Positions 51,974-61,764 of a stretch of DNA of 64,000 nucleotides are shown piece by piece. The translations under genes and the position numbers were made by a program. The notes beneath the pieces were generated by a model. It did no database searches. It saw only the letters and a list, made by a program, of their open reading frames with translations, and was not told where the DNA came from. The stretch lies in contig JAPPMA010000015.1 in NCBI GenBank assembly GCA_028819295.1, positions 1-64,000 on the forward strand, given 5' to 3'. The DNA is from a bacterium (GTDB lineage: Bacteria > Actinomycetota > Acidimicrobiia > Acidimicrobiales > Bin134). The stretch's first letter is position 1, and each line of letters opens with the position of its first letter.

Positions 51974-52237
51974 TTAATTGCGCCGCCGATTGAGGATCTC
52001 TCGACGCTCCACCTCGTTGAGTCCACCCCAGATGCCATGCTGCTCGCGAATCTCCAACGCGTATTCGCGGCACTCGTCGATGACGCTGCATGCTTCGCAA
52101 ATCGCCTTGGCCCGGCTTTCCCGCTCCAACTTCTCTTCTTTGCGCTCAAAAGCCGGAGGCGGGAAGAAGACCGCGGCCTGCGGTCCTCGACACGCAGCCC
52201 GTATTTGCCAAGCTCTCTCACTGGTGACAGCGCTCAC
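51974..52237 (-). CDS. WhiB-family iron-sulfur transcriptional regulator
   Basis: 87 residues, GTG start with AAGGGGG upstream. Four cluster-binding cysteines are at 16, 47, 50 and 56 (ICEACSVIDEC). GIWGGLNEVERRE is the WhiB glycine-rich turn, and the end NRRRN is basic. WhiB proteins bind the sigma-A region 4 and sense redox or nitric oxide, and occur only in Actinobacteria and their phages. It is convergent with selB, 11 bases apart. Confidence 0.95.
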   Translation of the reverse strand: MSAVTSERAWQIRAACRGPQAAVFFPPPAFERKEEKLERESRAKAICEACSVIDECREYALEIREQHGIWGGLNEVERREILNRRRN

Positions 52238-52351
52238 TTGTTACCCCCTTGCATCGGACCTTATAGGCGAAGATGTCCGAACACAAGGCGAGAATCGAGC
52301 ATCCCCAGCCTGCTCCCGCTCCCAATCCTGGATCCTGGCCCCAACATGGCC

Positions 52352-53740
52352 CTATCGGCGGGGTTCTCGGTAGTCGCGGGCCGCCCCCTCGATGGGTTCA
52401 ACCTCCAACCACAATCCGTCGATCTCCACCACGCGGACCTGTTCGCCGACGGCCACCGGCGTTGCCCGGTTGACCCGCGCCCGCCACAGGGCATCGCGGA
52501 TGCGAACGACGCCATCGGGTGACACACCTTCGACCACCTCGCCGATCTCCCCGATCATCCAGCGCCGGCCGATTGTCGGTGTGGAAAAGCGGGTGCGAAC
52601 CATCGACGGCATCCCCGAGAACATGGCCACCGCCATCGACCCGATCATCACCACCATGGGAATCCACGACATGGAGACCCCTTCGTAGAGCCACCAGGTG
52701 CCCGCGGCGAACATTACCAGCCCGGCACCGGTCCAAAACCGGGGAACCGAGGTTTGGATGTCAATGCCGAACGCCACCATTGAGGCCACCAGCAGCACCA
52801 GCGCCCAAGTGTTGTGGGGCAGCACCGAGAGCCCGTAGCCGGCCAAGACAAACAGCACGGCGCCCACCACGCCGGCCACGCCGATGCCCGCGGTGAAGAA
52901 CTCGAACAGCATCAGGCCCATGCCGATGGCCAACAGCAGGTAGGCCACCGGCGGACTGGCCACGGTGTGGAAAAGCTGATCGGCGAGCGACAGGCCTCGG
53001 AATTGGACTTGGGTCAAGGGCTCCAATCGAGGTTGCCCGTCTACCTCCACGAGTTTGGACTCAAAGCCAAGATGGTCCAAGTCCACCAAATAATCGCCGA
53101 TCAGCGGGGCGACGCACTGCTCCTCCAGGGGAGCGACCCGATCGGTTTCAGGGTCGAACGGGATGCCTGCCTCGGCGTAGCGATCGCCAAGGTCATCAGC
53201 GGTGAGCGGTTCACAAGCAATCACCCCCTCGGTAACAAGCTGCCTCCATCCAAGCTTGTCGTTTCTGATCAGCTCCTGGTTGCTCCAGGCCACCGGATGG
53301 GGAGCCAACTGCGGAAGCGGCGGACCGAGGTCCCCCACTCGAGTGCCGGGAGCGATGCCCACATCATGGGCAGTCGCGAAGAGCTGGGCCACCTTGCGCT
53401 CCAAAGAGGCCCCGTTCGGGCCCACCCATACCGCGATCGGCACCGGCGACCCGGAAATGTCATCAGCCAACTCGACAAGGCGATCGTCGGAGACAACCGA
53501 GCGGCTGCTGTCAACCCGAAAAACCAGCAGCCGGGCACCAGCATCGGCTGCCTCATCCACTGAGGCTTCGATGAGGTCGGCCATGACCGGGTCGAGCAAG
53601 CCGGTGACTTCAACCACCACGGCCACCCCGGCATCAGCTCTTGTTTCGGTCTGGGCGCCCGCTCCGGTCGAGCCGAGCACAGCCAGGATTCCACCCCCCA
53701 CGAGGCAGGCAGCAGCCAGCTTCAACCGCGATGCTCGCAC
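52352..53740 (-). CDS. NfeD-family membrane protein (long form, ClpP-class protease-like N-terminus)
   Basis: 462 residues. A signal peptide is followed by a degenerate ClpP/crotonase-like domain (VVVEVTGLLDPVMADLIEA, LLVFRVDSS) and then about six membrane segments (VAYLLLAIGMGLMLFEFF, VGAVLFVLAGYGL). The C-terminal OB-fold is GEIGEVVEGVSPDGVVRI with WRARV. The catalytic SxxxxS/K pair of NfeD1b proteases is not evident, so protease activity is uncertain. NfeD proteins partner with stomatins; none is adjacent. Confidence 0.88.
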   Translation of the reverse strand: MRASRLKLAAACLVGGGILAVLGSTGAGAQTETRADAGVAVVVEVTGLLDPVMADLIEASVDEAADAGARLLVFRVDSSRSVVSDDRLVELADDISGSPVPIAVWVGPNGASLERKVAQLFATAHDVGIAPGTRVGDLGPPLPQLAPHPVAWSNQELIRNDKLGWRQLVTEGVIACEPLTADDLGDRYAEAGIPFDPETDRVAPLEEQCVAPLIGDYLVDLDHLGFESKLVEVDGQPRLEPLTQVQFRGLSLADQLFHTVASPPVAYLLLAIGMGLMLFEFFTAGIGVAGVVGAVLFVLAGYGLSVLPHNTWALVLLVASMVAFGIDIQTSVPRFWTGAGLVMFAAGTWWLYEGVSMSWIPMVVMIGSMAVAMFSGMPSMVRTRFSTPTIGRRWMIGEIGEVVEGVSPDGVVRIRDALWRARVNRATPVAVGEQVRVVEIDGLWLEVEPIEGAARDYREPRR

Positions 53741-53748
53741 CGTTGGGT

Positions 53749-54105
53749 TTACAACGCCTCGGGTGATTCGTCGCTGAGCAACGAGGCCAGCGCTTCTTCG
53801 GGAGTCTCAGCCACCGGGACGATCCGGTCGAAGCCGGTGGTGTGCAGCAGACGGGCCAGCGCCCCCTCACCACAGGCCACAACCACCTCACCGTCGGAAT
53901 CCCGGATCCGACGGATACCGCCGATCAGCGCCCCCAAACCGGCGGAGTCCATGAACGGAACCGATCTCAAGTCGATGAGCAGGCGGGGTTCAAGGGCCAA
54001 GTCGCCGATCCGCTCTCGGAACTGGGCCACGGTGTAGGCATCGATCTCACCGCTGGGGTGAAGCACCGTGTGGGTGTCCAGATTTTCGACATCGATCTCG
54101 AGCAA
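53749..54105 (-). CDS. STAS-domain anti-sigma factor antagonist
   Basis: 118 residues from a TTG at 54105 with GGGGAGG 5 bases upstream; the frame is open further but without family character. LHPSGEIDAYTVAQFRERI and PFMDSAGLGALIGGIRRI give the STAS fold with the phosphorylatable serine (MDSAG). Such proteins release sigma factors by binding the anti-sigma kinase when dephosphorylated. It ends 8 bases before the nfeD start and is divergent from the response regulator. Confidence 0.9.
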   Translation of the reverse strand: MLEIDVENLDTHTVLHPSGEIDAYTVAQFRERIGDLALEPRLLIDLRSVPFMDSAGLGALIGGIRRIRDSDGEVVVACGEGALARLLHTTGFDRIVPVAETPEEALASLLSDESPEAL

Positions 54106-54248
54106 TGGGCCTCCCCTTGACCGGCCTGATGCTAACGCGCCACAGCGCCAATGCCAGCGCCAGGCTGAAAGGCCACCCAAGAATTGCTGGTTCCAGCCAC
54201 ATTTCCCCAGCATGTTGTGGTGACATCGATTTTGGATACCATCGGAGT

Positions 54249-54614
54249 GTGACCCATGTGCTTTTGGCCACCGACAGCGACTCCGTATACAACGCCGTTG
54301 ATGCCGCGTTGGGGGGCGACACATCTGCACTCAGCAGGGTGAGAGCAGGAGCGGAGGTGCTGGCCGCGGTGCGGGAGCAGCAACCAGACGTGGTGATCTG
54401 CGACCTTCAGATCGGCAACATGGGGGGCATGGCGACGTGCTTGGATTTGCGGCTGGAGGCGGAAATGGGGCGGGCGCCGCAGACCCGGGTGTTGATGTTG
54501 CTGGATCGGGAGGCTGACGTGTATTTGGCGAAACAGGCGCGGTCGGATGGGTGGATCGTTAAGCCGTTGGATGCGGTGAGCGTGCAGCGAGCGGTTGCCG
54601 CGGTTTTGAACTGA
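54249..54614 (+). CDS. Single-domain response regulator (CheY-like)
   Basis: 121 residues from the GTG at 54249. The receiver fold has an acidic start (ATDSD), the phospho-acceptor in DVVICDLQIGNMGG, and the conserved lysine in WIVKPLDAV. There is no output domain and no histidine kinase nearby. With the divergent STAS gene it may belong to a sigma-factor partner-switch, but that is inference. An upstream in-frame ATG at 54105 would overlap the STAS gene antisense and is unlikely. Confidence 0.88.
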   Translation: MTHVLLATDSDSVYNAVDAALGGDTSALSRVRAGAEVLAAVREQQPDVVICDLQIGNMGGMATCLDLRLEAEMGRAPQTRVLMLLDREADVYLAKQARSDGWIVKPLDAVSVQRAVAAVLN

Positions 54615-54633
54615 GCCGGTATATTTGAACCTA

Positions 54634-54688
<55 letters not shown>

Positions 54689-54710
<22 letters not shown>

Positions 54711-55615
54711 ATTTTCGCCAGCAAAGGCGGCATCACCGTTTCGCGCATGTGATGGTTGGTTGATGTGGGGACGGTGAAGTTGGTGAGGTCCATGATTTCG
54801 TCCCATTGGTCGCGGTAGGACTCGGGGGTGGGGTCGAGATCGGTGTGGCCTTGGGTGGCGACACAGGCGAGACGGGCCATTCGGGGGCCGTCCACGGTGA
54901 AGAACTCGCCGTTGGCGGGGCAGTCCTCGTGGGCCAGCCAGATCACGGCGGGGGCGACGTTCTCGGGGCGCATGTGGGCTTCGATGACAGCGCCGAACTC
55001 GTCGCCGGAGCGATCAGGGCTGGGGGCGGTGACGGCCCAGGGAAGCACGCAATTGACCTGCAAACCGTGGTATCCGCCTTCCCGGCCTAGCGTGCGGGTC
55101 AACCCCATGATTCCGGCTTTGCAGGCGGCATAAGCGGACTGGCCCCGAAGGCCCCACACCGCCCCGGAAGCAACGTTTACGACGCGGCCGTAGCGCTGTT
55201 CCACCATTGCGGGCCACAGCGGCCACAGCACATGGCAGGGCCCGAGCAGGTGGATGGCGATCATTTCGTCGAACAACTCTGGGCCGGTCTCCGGGGTCAT
55301 GTCGGCGAATTCGGCTGCTCGATTCACCCCGGCGTTGTTGATCACGATGTGTACCGAGCCGAACGCATCTCGAGCCTGTTCGGCGAGGCCAACACCGCCC
55401 GCAGGATTGGTCACGCTGTGATGGTCGGCAATAGCAGTGCCCCCGGCCGCACTGATCTCGTCGACCACCTGGTCAGCAGCTTCAGAGACGATGTCGTTTA
55501 CCACCACCTGCGCTCCCCGCTCGGCCAGCAATTTGGCGTAGGCCCGGCCCAATCCCTGCCCCGCGCCGGTGACCACCGCGGTGCGACCGTCGAAGCGAAG
55601 CGGTGAGGCTGTCAT
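54689..55615 (-). CDS. Short-chain dehydrogenase/reductase (SDR)
   Basis: 308 residues from the ATG at 55615, which overlaps the upstream stop (ATGA). The cofactor motif is VTGAGQGLGRAYA, with NNAG, and the active site NVASGA plus YAACK (Tyr-x3-Lys). VNDIV after the Rossmann beta-2 suggests NAD(H) preference. The C-terminus is about 50 residues longer than a typical SDR and its last residues (KIGRAGGI) are read antisense through the 3' end of tRNA-Pro. Co-transcribed with the CoA transferase; the pair may process CoA-linked or alcohol intermediates. Confidence 0.9.
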
Positions 55616-56853
55616 CAACCGATGACGCCGTCGGCTCTGAGTTCAGCCAGCGCCTCGGCGCCCAAGCCGAGCTCGGCGGCCAGCACCTCGTCGGTGTGCT
55701 CGCCCAACCACGGCGGGCGGATGTCGGGGCCCTCGCTGACCGCCGACATCTTGACCGGATTCCCCGGTGTGAGCACCGGGGTGTCGGCATCCGGGCGGGG
55801 AATCTCCACCATCATGTGGCGGGCCTCGACATGGGGATCGTCGATCACGTCGGGCGCCTCGAACACCGGAGCGGCGGCCAGTCCGGCCGCCGCCAGGTCG
55901 TTGGCCGCCTCGACGGTGGTGCGGTCACCGGCCCAGGCCCGGACCGCAGCCCGGATAGCGTCCAGATTCTCCCGCCATCCGTCGCGGGTGGAGAACCGCT
56001 CGTCTGCCAGCCATTCGGGTCGGCCGATGAGATGGCACAGGCGCTCGAACTGGTGCTCTCGGCCGACCTGCATCACCAACTCGCCGGAGTCGATGGGAAA
56101 TCCGTCGTTGATGATTGGAGTGGGAACCCGGGGATCGGCCCCCAGCGACCAGTAGTTGGGCACCATGTCGCCGAAGGCCACCATGGCGTCGAACATGGCG
56201 ATGTCCACTTGTTGGCCGTGGCCGTGGCGCTCCCGCTGCCGCAGAGCCATCAGCACTCCGATCACGGCGTAAAGGCCCGAGCCGGTGTCGCCCAGTGCCC
56301 CCACCGGCGACACCTTCACGTTCTCTCCTTCGGCCCGGTTGATGGAGTAGAGGCCGCCCATGGACTCGGCGATGGGGGCGTAGGCGGGCCAATGGCCGTA
56401 GGGGGACTCGCCCAGGTTTCCGAAGCCCGACACCGACAGGTAGATGAGGCCGGGATGCAGCTGGGACAGGTCCTGGTAGCCCAAGCCGCTCCTGTCCAGG
56501 GTTCCGGGCTTGAGGTTCTCGGCGAGCACGTCGAACTTTGGGATCATCTGGCGGATGAGGTCGATGGCCTTGGAGTTCTTCAAATCCATGCCCACCGATC
56601 GCTTGTTGAGGTTGTTGCGCAGGTAGGTGCCGCCCACCGGCCGGCCGTCGGGAGCGGCGATGCCCGGGGTCGAGCCCCGACCCAGGTCGCCTCTCACCGG
56701 GTGCTCGATCTTGACCACTTCAGCGCCCATCCGGGCCATGAGCTGGGTGGCGTAGGGGAGCGATTGCATCTGCTCGATGGCCAGGATGCGAATGCCGTCG
56801 AGCGGCTTGCCGTTGGCCGCATGCTCGGGGGCGGTGACGTCGCCGACCCTCAT
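55615..56853 (-). CDS. CaiB/BaiF family CoA transferase
   Basis: 412 residues. GIRILAIEQMQSLPYATQLMARMGAEVVKIE (with ADVIK-type start) leads the type III CoA transferase fold. NLNKRSVGMDLKN, AENLKPGTLDRSGLG and VSGFG are conserved blocks, and the catalytic Asp corresponds to the MFDAMVAF region. The family transfers CoA between carboxylic acids such as carnitine, bile acids or alpha-methyl acids. It overlaps the SDR start by one base. The substrate is not determinable. Confidence 0.93.
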   Translation of the reverse strand: MRVGDVTAPEHAANGKPLDGIRILAIEQMQSLPYATQLMARMGAEVVKIEHPVRGDLGRGSTPGIAAPDGRPVGGTYLRNNLNKRSVGMDLKNSKAIDLIRQMIPKFDVLAENLKPGTLDRSGLGYQDLSQLHPGLIYLSVSGFGNLGESPYGHWPAYAPIAESMGGLYSINRAEGENVKVSPVGALGDTGSGLYAVIGVLMALRQRERHGHGQQVDIAMFDAMVAFGDMVPNYWSLGADPRVPTPIINDGFPIDSGELVMQVGREHQFERLCHLIGRPEWLADERFSTRDGWRENLDAIRAAVRAWAGDRTTVEAANDLAAAGLAAAPVFEAPDVIDDPHVEARHMMVEIPRPDADTPVLTPGNPVKMSAVSEGPDIRPPWLGEHTDEVLAAELGLGAEALAELRADGVIG

Positions 56854-57008
56854 GGGCTCACTTTCTGTTCACCTGGGAGTCGGCCGACGCCAACTGGTAC
56901 TCCATCACGCCGACACCGTACTCGCCCCGCCAAGGGCGCTCTAAGGGATCAGCTCAGGCCGAGCGGGGGGAACTTGTCGGTGAGAAGGGCCCCAGACGAA
57001 GCACTGGG

Positions 57009-57944
57009 TTAGCCATCCCGGGTGAATGGGCGGGTGAGGGCTGCGGGTTGGCCGATGCGCCGGCTCACCACCACCAGCACGATCACCGTCAAAACCGCGG
57101 GGGCCATGTTGGCGATGGATGCCACCGATCCTGAGATGACGTCTTGGACCTGGAGTTGCAGCACGGTGGAGGACACGATGCCGAACAGCAGGGAACCGGT
57201 CATCACCCCGACTGGCCGCCACGCCCCGAAGTACACCAGGGCGATGGCGATGAACCCGCGACCCGCAGTGAGGTTCTGCTGGAATATCCCGATCTCCAAG
57301 GCCAAAGCCGCCCCGGCCAGCCCGGCCATGGTGTTGCCGATGACGATCGCCGCGGTGCGAATGCCGTTCACGCTCACGCCCAAGGTGTCGGCCGCTTGCG
57401 GGTTTTCCCCCACAGCTCGCACGTTGAGGCCGAAGGTGGTCTTGGTGATGAGCCAATAGATCACCGGCACCAGCAAGAAGGCCACATAAGTGAGGATGGT
57501 GTGGCTGAACAGCAGTTCGCCCGCTCGGCCGGTGTCGTCGGCCAGCCAGTTGAAGGGCTTGGTCTGCAAACCGCTGATCGGCCGGGGGGTGCCCACCTGC
57601 TTTTGGAACAGCAGGTCGGTGAAGCCCAGGCCGAAAAGGTAGATCCCGATTCCGCTGATGCCCTGTTCGGCGTGCATCACCACGGTGATGAAGGCGTAGA
57701 TGAGGCCCATCGCCATGCCCGTCACCAGCCCCATCAGCAGCCCGAGGGCGGCGTTGCCCGTCTCCAGTGCGGTGTAGTAGGCGGCGAACGCGCCGATGAG
57801 CATCACGCCTTCCACGCCCAGATTGAGCACCCCGGCCCGTTGGCCGACGGCCTCGCCCAGGGCGGCGAGCAGGAAGGGCACCGCCAGCCGGATGCCCGAC
57901 GCCAGGGTGGCGGTGATGATGGCGACGGTGAAGAAGTCGTTCAT
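57009..57944 (-). CDS. ABC transporter permease, nucleoside type (BmpG/YufQ-like)
   Basis: 311 residues, about eight to nine membrane segments. RAGVLNLGVEGVMLIGAF is the characteristic opening of the YufQ/RbsC-like nucleoside permeases, and GLNVRAVGENPQAADTLGVSV is the conserved cytoplasmic loop. The start overlaps the stop of the partner permease by 4 bases. Its ATPase and binding protein are not adjacent; the matching pair is at 18200-21843. Confidence 0.92.
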   Translation of the reverse strand: MNDFFTVAIITATLASGIRLAVPFLLAALGEAVGQRAGVLNLGVEGVMLIGAFAAYYTALETGNAALGLLMGLVTGMAMGLIYAFITVVMHAEQGISGIGIYLFGLGFTDLLFQKQVGTPRPISGLQTKPFNWLADDTGRAGELLFSHTILTYVAFLLVPVIYWLITKTTFGLNVRAVGENPQAADTLGVSVNGIRTAAIVIGNTMAGLAGAALALEIGIFQQNLTAGRGFIAIALVYFGAWRPVGVMTGSLLFGIVSSTVLQLQVQDVISGSVASIANMAPAVLTVIVLVVVSRRIGQPAALTRPFTRDG

Positions 57945-59074
57945 GCCCGGTCCTCCATCTGGATGTCGCCCTCAGCCCATCGCTGCACTCGGGTTCGCAG
58001 TTTGAGGCTCCCCACCACGAACACCACCACCACGCCATTGAGGGCGATCACCAGAGCCTGGGGCACCTGCACCGCTCGTTGCAGGGAGATGCCACCGGCC
58101 AGCATCCCGCCGAACAGATAGGACGACAGCACGGTGAACAGCGGGTGCAGCCCTCCGAACAGCGCGGTCACGATGCCGTTGAACCCCGCACTCTGAGTGA
58201 ATGCCAGCGGGCCTCCCTCGCCGATCAGCCGGTGCGACTCGCTGCCGAACACCAGTACCGCACCGGCGATGCCGGCGCAGGCGCCGCTGAAAGCCAATGC
58301 CTGGGTGATGCTCATCTCGACTTTCATGCCCGCGGCCCGAGAGGCGTGGGGGTTGTGGCCCACCGCCCGCAGCCGCATGCCCAGGCTGCTGCGGAACAGC
58401 AGCAGATACCCCAAGACGGCCACGATCAGGGCCACCACGATGCCCAAGTGCAGTCGCGTCCCCCCCGGCAGAATGGGCAGGTCGGCATTCTGGGTCAAGC
58501 GCTTGGTTTGCTGGATCCTGATGGCGCCGGGCTCGATGAGCCAGTCCTCCAGCAGGAAGCTCATGAAGAACCCGGCGATGATGTTCATCATGATGGTGCT
58601 GAGGATCTCGTTGACCCCGCTATAGGCCTTGAGCGCTCCGGGGATCGCCCCCCAGATCCCCCCGCCGACGCCTCCAGCGATCATCACCAGCGGCACCAGA
58701 ATCGGACGGGGGACATCGGGCAGGGCCAGGGCCACCAGCGTGGCCAGGATGGCGCCCATGATGATCTGGCCTTCGCCACCGATGTTGATGACGCCGGTGC
58801 GGAAGGCGATGCAGATGCCGACACCAACCAGCATGAGGGGGATGGACTTCAGCGCGGTGGCGGCCAGCTCGTCAGGCCCTCCGAAAGCCCCGGTGAACAA
58901 CTCCCGGTAGCCGGTGAGCGGGTTGGCGCCGAATACTCCCAGAAGGATGGCGCCCACTGCCAGGGCTGCGATCACCGCAGCCGCGGGCACGACCAAACCG
59001 GCAAACGGTCGGAAATATCGACCTATGTCGTGTCTGCCAGAAGATTCTTGTTGACTATCTGCCATTTTCAACAT
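57941..59074 (-). CDS. ABC transporter permease, nucleoside type (BmpF/YufP-like)
   Basis: 377 residues with an ATG at 59074 (MLKMADSQQ) or an inner ATG. INIGGEGQIIMGAILAT is the YufP signature, SGVNEILSTIMMNIIAG the second conserved loop, and MRLRAVGHNPHASRAAGM the third. It has about nine membrane segments. It is first in a two-gene operon and is divergent from the tad locus. It would form the heteromeric channel with the YufQ-like protein. Confidence 0.92.
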   Translation of the reverse strand: MLKMADSQQESSGRHDIGRYFRPFAGLVVPAAAVIAALAVGAILLGVFGANPLTGYRELFTGAFGGPDELAATALKSIPLMLVGVGICIAFRTGVINIGGEGQIIMGAILATLVALALPDVPRPILVPLVMIAGGVGGGIWGAIPGALKAYSGVNEILSTIMMNIIAGFFMSFLLEDWLIEPGAIRIQQTKRLTQNADLPILPGGTRLHLGIVVALIVAVLGYLLLFRSSLGMRLRAVGHNPHASRAAGMKVEMSITQALAFSGACAGIAGAVLVFGSESHRLIGEGGPLAFTQSAGFNGIVTALFGGLHPLFTVLSSYLFGGMLAGGISLQRAVQVPQALVIALNGVVVVFVVGSLKLRTRVQRWAEGDIQMEDRA

Positions 59075-59129
59075 AGATTGTTCTGACTTCCCCTCTGCTT
59101 GCCGCGGCGATCAACTCGCGGAGGTTTTC

Positions 59130-59852
59130 ATGTTGGTGACCTGTTGGTCAACCAAGGGAGGTTCTGGCACATCGGTGACCGCCGCTCTCTTCAGCCTACA
59201 TGCTGCACGAGATAGGGGCCGACCTGTTCTGCTTGTCGATCTCTGCGGCGATTTGCCCGCGGTGTTCGGCAGTGCTGAGACGACATCGGGGTTGGCCGGG
59301 TGGCTACGCAGCGATCTTGCCCCCTGCTCGTTGGAACGGGTGCTTGAGGAGCTGGCGCCGAACCTGGCGCTGCTGGCCCGCGGGCAGGGGCCCTTGACGG
59401 CAAGGAGGGCTGACGAGCTCGTGGAATGGCTGGACTCTGATGCTGTTGTGGTGGTGGACGCCGGAGTATTGCCGGCTCAGGCTCAGCAGCCAGACGGTGT
59501 CTCGAAGTCGAGTCGGCCACTGGGGGCCGGCGCAGACAGTGTCTCGGGCGACGAAGAGCTGCGTTGGCGGCTGGCGGCCGAGGCAGACCGGTCGATACTG
59601 GTGACTCGGGCCTGCTATCTGGCTCTGCGCCGCGCCGTCTCGCTTCCGGTCCGGCCCAGCGGGGTCGTGCTGGTGGCCGAGGCCGGTCGGGCTCTGACTC
59701 GGTCCGATTGCGAGCGGGCTATCGGCGCTCCCGTACTGGCCACAGTGGCCATCGACCCCGACATTGCTCGAGCGGTGGATGCCGGGATGTTGAGGACGCG
59801 GGTGCCCAAAGGGGCGATCAAGGCCCTTGGCCGGTTATTCGGGGAACTCTGA
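59130..59852 (+). CDS. TadZ/ParA-like ATPase, degenerate P-loop
   Basis: 240 residues. CWSTKGGSGTSVTAALFSL occupies the place of the deviant Walker A of ParA/MinD (KGGxGKT/S), but the second lysine is Thr here, so ATP hydrolysis may be lost. VLLVDLCGDLP corresponds to the Walker A' region. It is positioned immediately before tadA, as TadZ/CpaE localisation factors are. GGAGG precedes the ATG. TadZ proteins with atypical ATPase motifs direct the pilus machine to the pole. Confidence 0.78.
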   Translation: MLVTCWSTKGGSGTSVTAALFSLHAARDRGRPVLLVDLCGDLPAVFGSAETTSGLAGWLRSDLAPCSLERVLEELAPNLALLARGQGPLTARRADELVEWLDSDAVVVVDAGVLPAQAQQPDGVSKSSRPLGAGADSVSGDEELRWRLAAEADRSILVTRACYLALRRAVSLPVRPSGVVLVAEAGRALTRSDCERAIGAPVLATVAIDPDIARAVDAGMLRTRVPKGAIKALGRLFGEL

Positions 59853-59855
59853 GCC

Positions 59856-60932
59856 TTGGCGTGGAGTCGCAGTGGGGGAGGGCGGGAGATTCGCCCCGGG
59901 TTTTGTGGAGGCTCTGTTGCTTGGGAGGGTGCGGCAAAGGCCATTGAGCCGTTTCTGCGCGATCCAACAGTGTCGGAGATCATGGTGAACGGACCCGGAC
60001 CGGTGTGGGTGGAGCGCCGCGGCCGCTTGGAGGCGACTGGAATTGTCCTGGACGTCGAGACCATCGAGCTGCTCATCGAACAGTCGGTGGCACCGTTGGG
60101 CCGGCGCATCGACCGCAGCTCTCCCATGGTGGATGCTCGCCTTCCCGACGGCGCCCGGCTCAATGCCGTGGTGCCTCCGGTGGCGGTGGACGGCCCTTAC
60201 GTGACCATCCGGCGCTTCTCTGTCCGCCCGGTTCCCCTGGAGGACTTCGCTTCGCCGGGGGTGGTGTCGGCGCTGCGGTGGGCGGTGGCCGCCCGCTGCA
60301 ATCTGGTGGTGTCGGGCGGCGCCGGGGCGGGCAAGACCACCTTGTTGAACGCGCTCGCTGCCTCTATCGCTCCTGGCGAGCGGGTGGTGACCGTCGAGGA
60401 TGCGGCTGAGTTGGCCTTGGCCAGCGATCACGTTGTGCGCTTAGAGGCCCGGCCGGCCGACTCCGACGGCGTTGCCCCGGTCACCATCCGACAGCTTGTG
60501 CGCAACGCCCTGAGGATGCGGCCCGACCGCATCATCGTCGGCGAGGTTCGGGGAGCAGAGACCCTGGACATGCTCCAAGCCATGAACACCGGGCATGAGG
60601 GTTCGCTCTCCACCTGCCATGCCAACAGCCCGGCCGACGCCATGAGTCGGCTGGAGACCATGGTGCTCCTTGACGGCGGTGCTGTGCCTCTGGCCGCTGT
60701 GCGACAGCAGATCTCCGCCGCGGTCGACATGGTGGTCCATGTGGCCCGCCGCCCCCATGGTCGGCGGCGCATTACTTCGCTGGCCGTCATCGACCGTTCC
60801 GAAGCGCGCGACGACGGCAGCCGCCCTCGACTGTGCCACATCGCCGACGAACGCCGATTGCACCGCCTGCCTGCGGTGGAGCCCCGGGCTCCCGACGCGG
60901 CGCCGGGCGATCCCCAGTGGCTGAGGCAATGA
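59856..60932 (+). CDS. tadA: Tad/Flp pilus assembly ATPase TadA (CpaF)
   Basis: 358 residues, TTG start. [18 protein letters not shown] is the N-terminal signature of CpaF/TadA. Walker A is [15 protein letters not shown], the Asp box [16 protein letters not shown], and the His-box [15 protein letters not shown]. The short N-terminus suggests a compact actinobacterial form. It drives assembly of Flp-type pili or a related secretion filament. It is followed by tadB with a 4-base overlap. Confidence 0.93.
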   Translation: MAWSRSGGGREIRPGFCGGSVAWEGAAKAIEPFLRDPTVSEIMVNGPGPVWVERRGRLEATGIVLDVETIELLIEQSVAPLGRRIDRSSPMVDARLPDGARLNAVVPPVAVDGPYVTIRRFSVRPVPLEDFASPGVVSALRWAVAARCNLVVSGGAGAGKTTLLNALAASIAPGERVVTVEDAAELALASDHVVRLEARPADSDGVAPVTIRQLVRNALRMRPDRIIVGEVRGAETLDMLQAMNTGHEGSLSTCHANSPADAMSRLETMVLLDGGAVPLAAVRQQISAAVDMVVHVARRPHGRRRITSLAVIDRSEARDDGSRPRLCHIADERRLHRLPAVEPRAPDAAPGDPQWLRQ

Positions 60933-61699
60933 TCGCGGCCAAGAGGTTTCTCGCCGCGGCCGCCGGTCGGATTCAAGCCATGGCCGCTTCGGCCGATGTG
61001 TCTTTGACTGTGGCCCAGGTGTGGCGCGGGCTGGCTGCCGTCGCCCTGCTCGGGGCTGGATTCGGCGCACTTCAGGCCGGTGCGGTCGGGGCGCTGATCG
61101 GGGGGACTGGATTCGTGGCCGGGGCCGTTGCTGCGCTCAGATTCAATCGCCACCGCCGCGATCGGGTGATCGAGGGACAGCTTCCCGGGTTCCTGGAGGC
61201 CATCGCCCGGGGCTTGCGCAGCGGCTTGCAACTCGGTCCTGCCGCGGTCGAGGCCGCATCCAGCGCACCTGCGCCGCTGTGCCACGAGGTGGCGCCGCTG
61301 GCCGCCGAGCTCCAACGGGGGATTCGCAGTGCAGACGTGTTCGAGCGTTGGGCCAGTCGCCGCCCCCACAGCGGCACCGGCTTGGCCGCCGCTGCCATTG
61401 CTTTTGCCGCTACCGCTGGCGGGGCCCGCGCTCGAGCCATCGACGGGGTGGCCGCCACCTTGCGCGATCGGGCCGCGCTCGAGCTCGAGGTGCGCTCGCT
61501 CACGTCGCAGGCCCGGGCTTCGGCGATGATGATCGCAGTTCTGCCTGTGGGATTCATGCTCTTGTCGGTTGGCGTGGGCGACGACGGGACCGGCTTTTTG
61601 TTCACTGCCCCCCTCGGCTTGTCCATCCTGGCCCTCGGTCTGGGCCTCGATGTGCTCGGTGGGCTGTGGATGCATCGAATCCTCAATTCCCGGAGTTGA
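60929..61699 (+). CDS. tadB: Tad pilus inner-membrane protein TadB
   Basis: 256 residues from the ATG at 60929 overlapping the tadA stop. It has a T2SF-type domain: two membrane segments near the N-terminus, [23 protein letters not shown] in the cytoplasmic helical part, and a C-terminal hairpin of hydrophobic segments ([34 protein letters not shown]). It forms the platform with TadC. A 20-codon ORF at 61701-61763 follows and may couple translation to tadC. Confidence 0.85.
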   Translation: MIAAKRFLAAAAGRIQAMAASADVSLTVAQVWRGLAAVALLGAGFGALQAGAVGALIGGTGFVAGAVAALRFNRHRRDRVIEGQLPGFLEAIARGLRSGLQLGPAAVEAASSAPAPLCHEVAPLAAELQRGIRSADVFERWASRRPHSGTGLAAAAIAFAATAGGARARAIDGVAATLRDRAALELEVRSLTSQARASAMMIAVLPVGFMLLSVGVGDDGTGFLFTAPLGLSILALGLGLDVLGGLWMHRILNSRS

Positions 61700-61764
61700 T
61701 ATGGCCCCTTTTCTGCGATCCGCTTATCCGGCTGTCGCCGGTGCCGCAGCGGGAGGCTGCTGAT

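Noticed and set aside
61701-61763. 20-codon ORF between tadB and tadC as a gene
   Set aside because: Too short and unrecognisable; noted only as a possible translational coupler.
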